A DNA stretch of 64,000 nt from Prorocentrum cordatum (GCA_963575745.1 CAUYUJ010015511.1:149142-213141); one strand, 5' to 3'. Numbered from the stretch's first letter, positions 1-9,680 are shown. The notes: generated from the sequence alone by a model not told the origin. Program-made: numbers and translations.

Positions 1-3
1 CAC

Positions 4-1945
4 GTGGCGGAGGAGGTGCTGCCGATCGGCACGATGATCGACAGATCCATGATCGAGGCGCCAGCGGACTGGATCAACTACAAGACGACCGAGCTCGCGA
101 TGCGGAGGATGCAAGGGATCGAGCGGGCGTTCAAGACCGCGAAGCAGAGGAGCGACTGGAAGCCCCCAAATGCCGCCAAGCAGGGGTGGAAGTCGAGGGT
201 CAACTACACCGTGCTGGAGGAGCTCGACGCAAGCAAAAGCGATCAGGAGGGCCTGCTCATCGACGGGGGTGGAGGAGCTTCGGGACAGGCTGGCCCACCG
301 CGCCCCGCCGGCGAAACCCCTCGACAAGCTGCACGACCACAAGAACGCGGCTTCCAAGAAAGACGAAAAGCAAGCGACAGGAAGCTAAAGTTCAGGCGCC
401 GGGCCCAGGCCGGGCGCGTCCTTGCTGCTGCCGTGGCCTTGGCAGCAGCTCACTGCACCTACGTGCACAGCAGCGCTACTTTCTATTTTCTCATCATGGT
501 GAGAGCGGAGTGCGAGTTCCCGCCCGATGGTCGAATCAGGGACCCGCTGGAGGTGCTGCCGCTCCTCAGCCTTCCCGAGCCTACGGCGTCGGCTTCGGGG
601 CGATCGAAGTCTCGGACGGCCCAGGAGAGGGCGATCAGAGGCAGGGGGGACGCGGCTGAGAGGTCCTTGACGGCGTTCACGACTGGTTGCCACGACCGAC
701 TTCGAGACACTGTATGGGGCAGTACGAAGGAGCGGACGATGAGCCACGAGCTGCCACGGAGGATCTCCGAGAGGGTGCTACAGTGCCACCGAGAGGCCCA
801 CGACCTGACGATGCACGCCTCCGACGCCGAGTCCGCTTTCGAGCGGCTGGCCTTGCATGCAAAGACTGGGCCTTACGTGGCCATAGCTGTATCGAGCGAC
901 GACGAGGGGGTGCCAGAGCGAGGGAAAGTCATGCCATTCGTGAGCGGCGAAGCGTCTCTGCCACCAGCGGGGACGGAGTCATGCGACATCAAGCTGGTCT
1001 CGCCGAAGGCCAATTATTACTCCGACAGGTTCTACGAGAAGATTGCCCTGCCGCCGAGTCAGGTGGACTAGACGGGCATCGAGAACACACGTGCATACAC
1101 CGACCCGAGCTTACGTCACAAGTCGGCGAGGCTGGACTTCGCTGCGAGGCTCTGGGAGTCTGGGATGCTGGGCTTCACCAGCGTCTGCAAGTCGGAGGTG
1201 GCCGTGTTCTTCGTGATGGTGAAGGTGCGCGACGACAGGAAGTTCGTGTTGAGGCCTGCGTGGAACCTGAGGCGCGTGAACAAGCGCTTCCGAAAGCCCC
1301 CTCATCTCAACCTCGGGCCCCCGATGGCTATGGCAGAGCTCGACCTGTCAGACGAGGTTACGCAGGGCAGGGTGTTAAAATCGATGTGGGGGGACGTGCC
1401 CGATTTCGTATACAGGTGCAAGAGCTGTTTGGAACTCTGGCGCTACATGGTCTTGGGAGGAGTGTCGATCGATCAGCTGTTGAAGGAGATGAGGAGAATA
1501 ACCATGAAGGTCCCGAGCGTGCCGAGAGGAAGCCGATACATGTGCCTCATCGTGATGCTCATGGGCTTCGGTTGGTCCCCAGCGATCTGCCGCGGAGCGC
1601 TGGAAAACATAATATGCGACCTGCCTGGCTTCCCGAGTCGCGGCCAGCTTGTGCGCGGCCCGGTGCCCCCCAGCTTCGCGGAGGTGGCCTTCATCTAGTG
1701 GGCCTTCATGGACGAAACTGCCTCCTTGACCCACGGTGAAGGAGGTCGCCCGCCTGAGGCTCACGGAGGTCGGGCTGGACATGCACAAAGACGGGCTGGG
1801 GGATGCGATGCCCCTCTCCCTTGGGGTGACGATCGCCGAGAAGCCCTGCCGGCTGACGGCCGCGAGGGACAAGGTTCGGAACGTGATCGGAGCGACTGGA
1901 GTCCTGCTAGCCGAGGGCGCCCGACGTCCCAGGAGCTGTCTTGAT
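4..1945 (+). pseudogene. Reverse transcriptase of an RT/tyrosine-recombinase element (broken)
   Basis: Decayed polyprotein of the dinoflagellate RT / RNase H / recombinase type. The frame opening at 4 (already inside the element) runs through a gag-like start to an in-frame TAG at 1069-1071, then continues in the same frame to 1698. The join reads into the RT fingers: PAWNLRRVNKRF, then AELDLSDE, matches the 'D-R-AN...PP' region of this family. MGFGWSPAICRGALE (about 1559-1605) is the palm 'PMGFSW' motif. The YxDN active-site stretch should lie at 1690-1720 but reads FI-stop-WAFMD, so the enzyme is dead. A frameshift near 1700-1740 moves the thumb region (VKEVARLRLTEVGL) to another frame, and a second one near 1940 leads into RNase H. 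Assignment rests on motif recognition; the exact clade is uncertain. Confidence 0.65.
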
Positions 1946-2250
1946 AGTGGGCTCTTGTGTCTGGTTAGCGATGCGTTGCCGCTCCGCCTTCTGCCTGCTG
2001 GACTCGTGCTACAAGTTCGTGACGAAGTGCGACGGGGATCAAGGGCGGCACGAGCTGTGGGAGAGCGTCCTGAACAAGCTCCACATGCTGTACCACGTAG
2101 CCCCTTTGATGTACACGCACCTGGAGGCTCAGTGGAGCGCGACGGTGTTCGCCACGGACGCGAGCGAGACAGGCCTGGGCGTAGTGGAGACCGAAGCGTC
2201 GCGGGCCGAGGTGAAGGCGGAAGTCGACAGGCAGTGGAGGGCGGAAGGGG
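1941..2250 (+). pseudogene. RNase H N-terminal half of the same element
   Basis: Translation shows the thumb-to-RNase H connector (ELWESVLNKLHML) followed by WSATVFATDASETGLGVV, the first strand of RNase H with its catalytic Asp in TDAS. It then runs into EVDRQWRAEG, after which homology stops at about 2250. The frame stays open into the CCHC ORF that follows, giving a 575-codon chimeric frame (1941-3668). This is most easily read as an accidental fusion at an insertion boundary. A matching C-terminal RNase H half lies at 8.17-8.48 kb. Confidence 0.6.
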
Positions 2251-2260
2251 TTGTTTTGGT

Positions 2261-2300
2261 GCCTCGTTTGCTTTCTGCTGCCCTTTCAGGCTCCCTCCAG
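2261..2300 (+). promoter_or_regulatory. Pyrimidine-rich tract ending in CAG before the CCHC ORF
   Basis: A T/C-rich stretch with two CAG trinucleotides (near 2289 and 2300) lies 64 bp upstream of the ATG at 2364. It has the form of a splice or spliced-leader trans-splice acceptor. It also sits at the edge where RNase H homology is lost. Both readings are inference. Confidence 0.25.
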
Positions 2301-2363
2301 GTAGTTTGCGACCACTCTGTAGGTCCCGGCGGGCGCAACCGATTCTCGGTCGGCCTACTTGCC

Positions 2364-3668
2364 ATGGCAGGCGGCGGGGAGCAGCAACGTTCTAGGGGAG
2401 GTCTTCGTGACGATGTTCGTTACGAGGGTCCACGGGAGCGTCATAGCAGAAGCCGCAGCCACCGTAGTGCACGGGCGCGGGGCACGGGCACGAGCCACCA
2501 TAGGGCTCGGGATATGGAACGGACCCCTGCCCATCATAGGGCCAGCGGCCGCTCCAGGAGCCACCATAGGGTTCCAGAAGGCCCGTTGTGCCCGCAATGC
2601 GGTATCCGTGGTCATCTTGCTCGTGATTGTCCGTCGGCGGCGAGTCCAGCAACCACGCCAAAATCGCCCTCCGCAGCGTACTTGCCGCTCCTCCTCACGC
2701 CGAGGCGGCATCAGCGCCGTGATCTCCCGCAACCACCACCTCGCCCACACTCGGTCGATCCGTCCTCTCGTCCGCGCTCTGGCGCTCCGTCCTCGGCGCG
2801 GCAGGGTGGTCCGCGGGACTCGGCCGCGCGGCCCTGGGCAGCCAGCCCGCGCCCAGAACGTCCGGTCAGTCAGTTCGAGAAGGCCAAGAACATCGTAGAC
2901 CAGTTGTCTGATGAAGACATTAAGCACCTCGTCTTCGATGACGACCGCGTCGGGGCCAGGATCGTGGGAATTGCGAGCGGCCCCCCTCCGAACTTTCACC
3001 CCGACCTGCCCTTCGGCTCGGAGGAGTTCATGGAAGCCCGCAAAAAGTGCAATGCTGAAATGCTTCGTCGTTGCACGGCCCTCTGCACGGCGAAAGTGAG
3101 GAAGGACACTAGCCAGAACACCGGGGACTTCTGCCCTTACATCATGAGGTCGCAGGCCCGCAGGAATCTGCAGAAGCTTATCCCCTACGTGCCCTTGGAT
3201 TCTGATACTTTCAACTTCTCGACACTCCTCCGTTGGATTCAGGCCAATACCCAGTGCCAGCGGGCGGAATACGGGGCCCAAGACGAGTCGCCCCCGGCGA
3301 TGATGCGCAGAGTGGCCGCTACCATCGCCGACCCTGGTCAAGCCCGTGCGGAGGTTGACGCGGCGATCCCAGAATTCAAGCCGGCTTCATCCAGGGCGAT
3401 ATTGGCCCTCGCCCCAAACACCGGGGTCTCCAGCGAGCAGGCCCTCAAGTTCACGCTCGATGACCTCAAGGCGTTCCAGGTACAACGTCTATACCAAAGC
3501 AGGGGCTTGAAGACGATAGAGTGGGCGCTCGATGAAAAAATCCCTGGTGAAGATGACCCACCGGCATTGCGTAATAAAATCCAGGCGTACCGGAAAGCTT
3601 TGGGCGCGATCACCGGCCAGAAGGGCAAGGGCAAGGGAGGTAAGAAGAAGGTGCCAGCTAATGGCTAA
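2364..3668 (+). CDS. CCHC zinc-knuckle protein, probable first ORF of the Penelope-like element
   Basis: Start chosen at ATG 2364 (context GCCATGG), giving 434 residues; the frame is open further upstream only through older RNase H sequence. Residues 1-70 are rich in Arg, Ser and His (RS-like). A zinc knuckle with C76, C79, H84, C89 (CPQCGIRGHLARDC) follows, then a Pro/Arg/Ser-rich linker, then a predicted helical region with many charged residues, ending in a Lys/Gly-rich tail. The knuckle is the type used by retroelement gag-like proteins to bind RNA. The next ORF overlaps its stop by 8 nt. It is uninterrupted, unlike most frames here. Membership of the Penelope-like element is inferred from position only; it could belong to a separate insertion. 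Confidence 0.55.
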   Translation: MAGGGEQQRSRGGLRDDVRYEGPRERHSRSRSHRSARARGTGTSHHRARDMERTPAHHRASGRSRSHHRVPEGPLCPQCGIRGHLARDCPSAASPATTPKSPSAAYLPLLLTPRRHQRRDLPQPPPRPHSVDPSSRPRSGAPSSARQGGPRDSAARPWAASPRPERPVSQFEKAKNIVDQLSDEDIKHLVFDDDRVGARIVGIASGPPPNFHPDLPFGSEEFMEARKKCNAEMLRRCTALCTAKVRKDTSQNTGDFCPYIMRSQARRNLQKLIPYVPLDSDTFNFSTLLRWIQANTQCQRAEYGAQDESPPAMMRRVAATIADPGQARAEVDAAIPEFKPASSRAILALAPNTGVSSEQALKFTLDDLKAFQVQRLYQSRGLKTIEWALDEKIPGEDDPPALRNKIQAYRKALGAITGQKGKGKGGKKKVPANG

Positions 3669-3792
3669 TGTGCTGAAAGTGATCAAAGAGAAGGTCGATC
3701 ATTTGGGCTTGAAGTTTGACGACACCAAAGCCGGAGATATCGCGCAACTTCTGGCCGCCGCCAAGGCGCGAGCAGCCGACCACGAGATTTGA
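3661..3792 (+). CDS. Short ORF overlapping the end of the CCHC ORF
   Basis: 43-residue frame starting at ATG 3661, overlapping the upstream stop codon by 8 nt. Composition is that of a soluble helix (VIKEKVDHLGLKFDD...). No family recognised. It may be a reading-frame-shifted tail of the CCHC protein or chance. Confidence 0.25.
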   Translation: MANVLKVIKEKVDHLGLKFDDTKAGDIAQLLAAAKARAADHEI

Positions 3793-4023
3793 CTACAGGC
3801 CCGAATGCGGGCCCAAGGGGACGGCGCATGTGGTGGGATTTGGGATACGCATGTCGACGGGATGCCGTGTGTTTCGCGTTGCTCTGCTATCCGGTTTTGC
3901 CTCCTATCCACACTGGCATTGGTCCGCCGCGCTCTAGAGCAACGCTATGCTGCCCAAGTTTTGGATTGGAAATGCATATTTGCCCTTCATTCAATCACCC
4001 TCTCTATCACGTCCGACTTCCTC

Positions 4024-4521
4024 ATGGCCTCCACCACCCAGTACTTCAGCAAACTCCGCTCTTTGGCATCTTCCCTGCCGGGGTCCACGTGGCCGCCCTC
4101 CGACTACCTTCTGGAGCCTGGGTTCGTGGTCTACCTTATTTGGAGTCCGTTTCAAAAGTTCTTCTACGTAGGTAAAACAATAGACTTTCGGGCGAGGGTC
4201 CGTCGTCACCTTCATTGCTTCCTCTGGCCAGGATCGTGCCGCCAGCAGCCATACATGGTGTTGCTGTCTGCTGTATTCCGTGGACAGGTTCCAGCGGCTG
4301 CTTTCTTATGCTTCGCGCCCATTGCCCGCGCCGGGTCGGGCGAGGAGCTGTGGGAGCTTGAGCGGCGCATCATTGCATCGGTGCACCCACCGTTGAACGA
4401 ACCGTACGTGCACAGAGCGATCCAGAGGCTGTCAGGGTCCAGGGGGCCCAAAAGCATCTACGTTTCGGGCCGGCCACCGACGCCTCCAGCCCGTTTCACA
4501 CAGCAGCGCCTGTTTGCCTAG
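4024..4521 (+). CDS. GIY-YIG endonuclease ORF of a Penelope-like element
   Basis: From ATG 4024 the protein has 165 residues (the same frame is open from ATG 3805, giving 238, but the first 73 residues look non-coding). It shows the GIY-YIG core in order: VVYLIW at 35-40 (GIY equivalent), FYVGKT at 47-52 (YIG equivalent), DFRARVRRH at 54-62 with the conserved Arg, ELERRII at 111-117 with the metal-binding Glu, and HPPLNEP at 121-127 with the conserved Asn. The fold nicks DNA; in Penelope-like elements it cuts the target for reverse transcription. Here it lies upstream of the RT rather than after it, the permuted order known from the Chlamys/Naiad branch. No stop or frameshift in the core. Confidence 0.8.
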   Translation: MASTTQYFSKLRSLASSLPGSTWPPSDYLLEPGFVVYLIWSPFQKFFYVGKTIDFRARVRRHLHCFLWPGSCRQQPYMVLLSAVFRGQVPAAAFLCFAPIARAGSGEELWELERRIIASVHPPLNEPYVHRAIQRLSGSRGPKSIYVSGRPPTPPARFTQQRLFA

Positions 4522-4867
4522 CAAGCCCTCCCTGGCCGGCTAGAAAGGGGCTTATCTTCGTCTTCCTCGGGGGCAGATGTAGCGCGCATGGCAGCCGGCG
4601 TTTGCAACGTGCCCGGGAAACCGCAGTCTGGCCAACACCGTCGCCGCATGTTTACGGTTTCACCGAGCGAGTTTTTCGCTGTCTGGCACTGCGTTCATAG
4701 CCGCATGGACGGCATCCCCAGGAGGATGGGCATGTTCTTCTTGGATAGGGTGCGGCGTTTGCGCCGATGGCCAGTCCCACGTTCAACGATCCACATTGCT
4801 CCCCCGTGGCTCCCTGGTTCAGCCGTCAGGGCCGCAGCGCGGCAGTTGCTCTCGGATGTGATCGCGC

Positions 4868-5656
4868 ATGCGCGCGGTCGTGGCTATGGTATCCTTCTTC
4901 CTGCTCTGCGCGATCTCTGTTTGGGTTGTCGCTCAGGTTTCGGCTTTCACGATCAGGGGCGTCCTCAGGAACGCGCCCAAGTTCTACCGGAAGCTCCACG
5001 AGTTGGAACCATGGCCCTGCGTGTGCAGATCGTTTCCGGACTTTCCCCGCGCCCTGTCTCCAGGTGGCTGTCATCATGTTTTCGCCCCCCAGGCCTCCTG
5101 GCCATGGCCCGCAGGTCTCTCGAGGCTCCGGGGGGCGCCGTGCCATGCTGCAATCGTCCCTCACCGGGCAGCGGTGGAAAGGCATCGCGCCGCTTCCGTG
5201 AAGGCGGTCATGAAGGCAGCGGGCGTGGATCTTGAAGAGGGCCCTGCAAGCTTCCTCATGACCTCGCGCATGGCAGATTTCCTGCTCACCTCGGCCGAAT
5301 CCAACGCGCTCGGCTTCGACGCGGTGCGCCGCGAGGACATTTTAGGCATGCGCAAATTCTTGGACGGCCTGGTGGTAGAGGAGTTCCAGAAGACGCGCCG
5401 GGTTTTGGTTGCGGAGTGCCCCCGACGGGTTCAACTTCTAGCTCGGGCGGTTTTCGGGGCTGATGGTCAAGATCATCATTTTCAATACTGCCCGGACCTG
5501 ACTGTCCAGGCAGTTCTGGGGCGGGTGGTCGTCGTCCCAGGCCTCGCTGCGTGCATCCAGCCAGCAAATATCAGCAGGGCTTCGCAGTGGAGGATGGCCG
5601 AGGCCAGTGCCCGCGACAAAAAGGTGGAAAAAAACCAGACAACAGGAGGCCTATAG
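4868..5656 (+). CDS. Penelope-like RT, N-terminal region
   Basis: 262-codon frame between the nuclease and the RT core. It opens with a hydrophobic run (residues 5-27) that may be chance. LRNAPKFYRKLHELEPWPCVCRSFPDFP resembles the Cys-containing N-terminal region preceding the RT in Penelope-like proteins. The C-terminal half is helical and charged (MADFLLTSAESNALGFDAV...). The last 100 bases overlap the RT frame, and the RT start motif (KKPDNRRPIV) lies in that other frame, so the two are probably one protein split by a +/-1 shift near 5640. Start codon uncertain. Confidence 0.5.
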   Translation: MRAVVAMVSFFLLCAISVWVVAQVSAFTIRGVLRNAPKFYRKLHELEPWPCVCRSFPDFPRALSPGGCHHVFAPQASWPWPAGLSRLRGAPCHAAIVPHRAAVERHRAASVKAVMKAAGVDLEEGPASFLMTSRMADFLLTSAESNALGFDAVRREDILGMRKFLDGLVVEEFQKTRRVLVAECPRRVQLLARAVFGADGQDHHFQYCPDLTVQAVLGRVVVVPGLAACIQPANISRASQWRMAEASARDKKVEKNQTTGGL

Positions 5657-6705
5657 TCAATCGGTCGCGCTGGCCGACTGCCTGCCTTGACACGCCAGCG
5701 GCCCGCGCATTGGACTGGCTCAGGTCGGCATTCCTGCCCGCCCGCGCCAACATCGACATCAACCGCACGGACGCGGCCATCGAATTCATCGAGGAGTTCT
5801 CCTCGTGCGCGCCCTTCACGCCAGTCAGGGGGTCGGGGGCGGACGTCAAGAGCTGTTTCACCAACATCCCCCATGCGTTGGTTCGCAAAGCTTGGGAGTT
5901 TTATCGTTCAGCGGCCTGCTCCTCGGCACAGGCCGTCCGTGTAGCACGTCTGGGAAGGAAAGCGGTATCAGTGCAGGACTGCCTTCCATCCCGCCTCCAT
6001 GACCAGCATATCACGTTGTCGTTGGATGACATTGGAAGCTTGAAATCCCATCACCTCGAAACGGTTTTTTTCTTGCTGGGTACTCTCGTCGGCAAAGAAG
6101 CCGAAGGACTAGCGATGGGCTCACCTTTGGGCAGTGCGCTGACCAGAATGGCCCTCACGTTTTTGGACATGCAGTATTACTACGCACTGCATGGCCCAGC
6201 ACTCCCTCCACTCGGCGCCCGAGGTCGCGTATGCCCCCGGTCGTTAAAGTGCGCCACCGTCATGATTCTAGAGATGCGTTACATGGACGATTACATCATG
6301 CTGTGGAAGAGGCCGCCGTCTCTGTCTTCCGGGGAGATCGAGTACATCTCCGTTGTCCTGGAGGGCTCTGCCTGGCTGCGTTACCCGCTTCCCCTGGAAG
6401 CCGACACTAGCTTCACGTTTGTGGGGGGTGACCTGTTGCCCCAGCTCGACGGCGCGATCTGCACCCGCCCGTCCACGAAGGCGTTGGGGGCAGGCACGGG
6501 TTGCATGCCCTTCTATAGCTACGTCCCCAGCTCCATCAAGCGTGGGCTCGTGCTCGGGGCGGTCTCCAGGGTACGTGCTTACACACGCCCGCTGGACTCC
6601 GTGGAGGGCGTCCTTGCGTCCTTCAAGCGTCACCTGCATGAGGGCGCTGGCTACCCATTGTTTGCGCTGGAGATGTGGATATCTGAGGGATTGTGCCGGG
6701 ATTAG
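5551..6705 (+). CDS. Penelope-like reverse transcriptase
   Basis: 384-codon frame with a well-ordered RT core. Residues 27-36 KKPDNRRPIV are the fingers motif. D98 in ADVKSCFTNIP is motif A, with the 'FTNIP' signature shared with Penelope-like RTs. GLAMGSPLGSALTRMAL (187-202) is motif B. RYMDDYIMLW (243-252) is motif C with the catalytic YMDD intact. TFVGGDLL further on fits motif D/E. All catalytic aspartates are present and the frame has no stop, so this is the best preserved enzyme in the window. No nuclease follows the RT; the GIY-YIG ORF lies 1 kb upstream. ATG 5551 is in the overlap with the preceding frame, so the natural protein probably starts earlier through a frameshift. Confidence 0.8.
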   Translation: MHPASKYQQGFAVEDGRGQCPRQKGGKKPDNRRPIVNRSRWPTACLDTPAARALDWLRSAFLPARANIDINRTDAAIEFIEEFSSCAPFTPVRGSGADVKSCFTNIPHALVRKAWEFYRSAACSSAQAVRVARLGRKAVSVQDCLPSRLHDQHITLSLDDIGSLKSHHLETVFFLLGTLVGKEAEGLAMGSPLGSALTRMALTFLDMQYYYALHGPALPPLGARGRVCPRSLKCATVMILEMRYMDDYIMLWKRPPSLSSGEIEYISVVLEGSAWLRYPLPLEADTSFTFVGGDLLPQLDGAICTRPSTKALGAGTGCMPFYSYVPSSIKRGLVLGAVSRVRAYTRPLDSVEGVLASFKRHLHEGAGYPLFALEMWISEGLCRD

Positions 6706-7580
6706 CGCCCGTACATTGTGTCGCTGTGGTTCTGGACAGAGGTATATAATTGTTGCCTACTCCGCGCGTGCTCTCCCTCTTCGTCTTCTTCTTTCCTCCC
6801 CTCCTCCCCCTCCTCCCTTTGTCCCCTCCCTCCTCCGTTCCCTCCTTCCCGCTCTCCGCTTTCTCTAACGATGTTCTATCGGTGACGAGTGTGCCACCAC
6901 GTTTCCCGTATCCTGCTAGGTGGGTGGGGGGGGGGGTGCTCCGAGCGCCTGGTCGACGTCCTGGGGCGTCGTTCTAATCAGTGGCGACGCAGGAACTGCC
7001 ACCAGGTTACTTGGGCATGGATTTTCCTAGGCAGTGGCGGAAATGTCCGTGGAGTGCAGGTTCGGCGCATTTGGGATTTCCGGCCTGCGGTGATACAGCC
7101 GTCTGCCCGGGCAATAATTGTCACAGGTGACCCCCCTGTGGTTGAAGTCAACCCTTTTCGTTCCCCTGGGGGGTGGGTCTTCCGTGGGGGGCGTCGTCGG
7201 GATTTTGCACCCCACGGGAAGGGAGTGGGAGGGAACGGGGTTCTTCATAGCCTTCAATTCAAATCCCCACGAACCTCGGGCAGTACGTGCGGCCCGGGGG
7301 GAGGCGGACCGCTCACCCATCCCACCACCATACGGGGGATGTGAAGACCCTGTGAGCGGGACGGGGTGGGCACAGGGGGGCCACCAAATGGCATCCCGCA
7401 CCCAAGTCGTGGCCGTCATGGGCCTCTTCTTGGGATGAGGCACCAATCGGCCTCTCGGATGGGCACCATACGCCCGTCCACAACCAAAGGAAGCGCACCA
7501 TTTGCCTTCCGCATTTCTTTGGCAATTGATTGCAACACTCATGGACCTTTTCATTTGTTACTTCAACCTCTCTCCAGCAG
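6706..7580 (+). other. 3' flank of the Penelope-like element, no coding signal
   Basis: Begins with a pyrimidine-only tract (about 6768-6866) and a G-run (6926-6936), then GC-rich sequence with no credible frame. It ends in a pyrimidine tract (about 7555-7578) before methyltransferase homology starts. The 3' end of the element could not be fixed; no target duplication was found by eye. Confidence 0.35.
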
Positions 7581-7582
7581 CT

Positions 7583-8104
7583 GCGCGACATGGCGAGGGA
7601 CGAAGAGGAGGAGATGCTGAGCGGCGACGCGCTGGAGTGCTTGAAGCGAGGTATGGTATCCTTCAAGTGACTGGCGAGAGCGAGGTGCCGCCCCAGCGCT
7701 GGATGGCCGACGTGTTCTCGGGCTACGGCGGCTTCGGCGAGAAGGTGCGGAGCGAGTGCCAGTGCGAGACCCTGTTCGTGGACAATGCTCGGGACCCACG
7801 GCACGACCTGATGGACCCATCCTTCGTCGAAGTCGTGTGCCGAGCCATCCTGAGCGGGCTGTTCTTCCTAATTCACACGGCGCCTCCGTGCTCGTCGTTC
7901 TCTCGGGCGCGCCGGCCTGCCGTCCGAGCCCCTGGCCGCTGGGTTCGGGGGCTCCCTGGCTTCGGAGGGATCATCAACATCAAGAACTGCGAGGGCGGAA
8001 CTCCGAAGGTCAGCTGTGGACGCGCCTTGCTGCGGTGTACCCCCCCGGTCTCTGCAGCGCCTACGCGAAGCTGGTGCGGCAGGCGATCGACGCGAAGGAA
8101 CTGA
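7583..8104 (+). pseudogene. Cytosine-methyltransferase-like domain of the RT/recombinase element
   Basis: ADVFSGYGGFGEKV (about 7707-7750) matches motif I (FxGxG SAM-binding loop) of C5 DNA methyltransferases, and HTAPPCSSFSRARR (about 7874-7915) matches motif IV with the PPC catalytic Cys. The spacing between them is typical. After RGLPG...NIKN (about 7980) the middle of the domain is missing. In another frame the C-terminal signature LAAVYPPGLCSAYAKLV follows at 8030-8080. The in-frame stretch before it (7590-7668) ends in TGA. Fusion of methyltransferases to retroelements is known in dinoflagellates. Here it lies next to RNase H and a tyrosine recombinase; activity is unlikely because of the deletion and frameshift. 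Confidence 0.55.
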
Positions 8105-8149
8105 TCATCCAAGACTGGAGAGTCCGAGAAGTTCGGAGTCCCCCCGAGA

Positions 8150-8490
8150 GGCCGAAGGCAGTCATGGACCATTGGGCGGAGATATCGAGATGGCACCTAT
8201 CATGGAAAGGAGTGTGGGCATACGAGGACCACATCAATGTGCAGGAGGTGCGGACAGTGACCTCCGTGGCGAGGCATCTGTGCAGATCGTCCAAGTGCTG
8301 GTTCCGTCGATTTTTGGTTCTGTGCGACTCGATGGTGACAGTCGGCGCGGTGAGAAAAATGAGGAGCTCATCCCGCCTGCTGATGACGCAGTTGAGGAAG
8401 ATTGGCGCCATCACCCTAGCAACGGGCGTAAGGCTGACGTTGAGGTGGATACCTACAGACATGAAACCAGCGGAAGGCCGCGCCGAGGCA
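8150..8490 (+). pseudogene. RNase H C-terminal half
   Basis: Reads W...WKGVWAYEDHINVQEVR (Glu of the active site), then RFLVLCDSMVTVGAV (second Asp), then LRWIPTDMKPAEG, the 'WIPSxxNPADxPSR' terminus of this RNase H type with the last Asp changed to Glu. It is in frame with the methyltransferase C-terminal signature. It complements the N-terminal RNase H half at 2.1 kb, which suggests that one ancestral element was split, though the methyltransferase between the halves needs explaining. Confidence 0.65.
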
Positions 8491-8629
8491 GCGCCGAGGT
8501 CACCACGACGAAGGCCGAGCAGAAGAAGGTCGTCCTGGATTCCGAGCACCCGTTCGAGAGACTCCTGGGCGACCAGATCGAGATAAAGGGCATGCACGCC
8601 TATTATGCCCAGGCCTGGCATCTATAAGT

Positions 8630-9680
8630 TTGATGTGCTTCACGACGATATGCTGCGATACGTTCGTTGCCAGTGCCGCTAGCCAGGGACCACGAGACGC
8701 CGAAGCAGATGAGTGGCATGAAAAAGACATGGAAAACGATGACGATGACCTGGACCTACCTTCAGGGGCTAGCTTGGTCGTGGGAGCTGTGGAGGCCATC
8801 AAGTCGGAGAGAAAGGGCTCGATCAAGAAGAAGGCCTCCAGTGCGAGGAAGCAAGACAGTGCTCGCCGTCGACCCAACATCCCGATGAAGAAGAAAGGTC
8901 CCCGAGCCTTCGAGAACGCAGCCATCGAGAGGCCCGTCAGCAGGAGCTCCCCCGACAAGCTGGAGCGGCCTTTCAGGCTGCTGATCCATGGCGTGCAGGA
9001 CGACACCAACATGCAGTACATCACGGAAGTGGAGCCTTTCCTTCGCGAGGTTCATAGGAAGCGTCTTCCATTCTCCAGTCCAGGCGAGCGGGACATCACG
9101 GTGGCCGCCGAGCTGGACAACAGATGCTTCGTGGAGAGGGCTCCCCTGAACAAGGGCACCATGCTGTACCACGGCCTGATGCGCATCTACCCAGAATGGA
9201 AGTCGGAGATGACGATTGCACTGAGAGCGTTGCACAGCTGGGAGAAGTACCAGGAGACGTGGGAAGGGGGCCTGGCCTCAGTGGAAGCACTATACTATAT
9301 ATCTCTGGAAGCAGTTCAGCGAGGCCACGTGGACGAAGGGATGGCCTTCTTGCTGGCAAACGATTGCTATCTTCGAGGGCAGGACTGGCGTCAGCTGAGA
9401 GCGGAGGACGTGCATGTGAGTTATCGAGGTCCAGCAGGTCCGAGGTTAATCAAAATTGCGATTCTGCTCGGACGACGCCACAGAGGAGAGAGCGTGAAGA
9501 CCTGCCATGAGCAAGTCGTAGCTATCGATGACCTTGGGATCGCAACTATGATTGCAGAGCGAGTGCAAGACATACCGAAGGACGAGCTCGTGTTCAATAC
9601 GACGGCTGCAAAGGCACATGAAGATCATCGGATCCCACGGCTACCAGGCCACGGCGCCCTTGAACGAGCCGGATTGAGAC
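8630..9680 (+). pseudogene. Tyrosine recombinase, truncated
   Basis: After a basic linker, ITVAAELDNRCFVERAPLNKGTML and WKSEMTIALRALHSWEKY form the N-terminal core-binding region. AFLLANDCYLRGQDWRQLRAEDVHV (about 9340-9415) is the first catalytic box, with Arg in the 'LRxxELxxLRxxDV' pattern. The frame stays open to about 10,369, but homology ends near 9,650. The C-terminal HxLRH and Tyr boxes are absent, so the protein is incomplete. Enzymes of this type integrate DIRS-like retroelements. The 579-codon frame is unbroken through the recognisable part. Confidence 0.6.

Noticed and set aside
4588-5235. 215-codon plus-strand frame between nuclease and RT
   Set aside because: The overlapping frame 4868-5656 shows the Penelope-like N-terminal Cys region; this one is probably a shadow.
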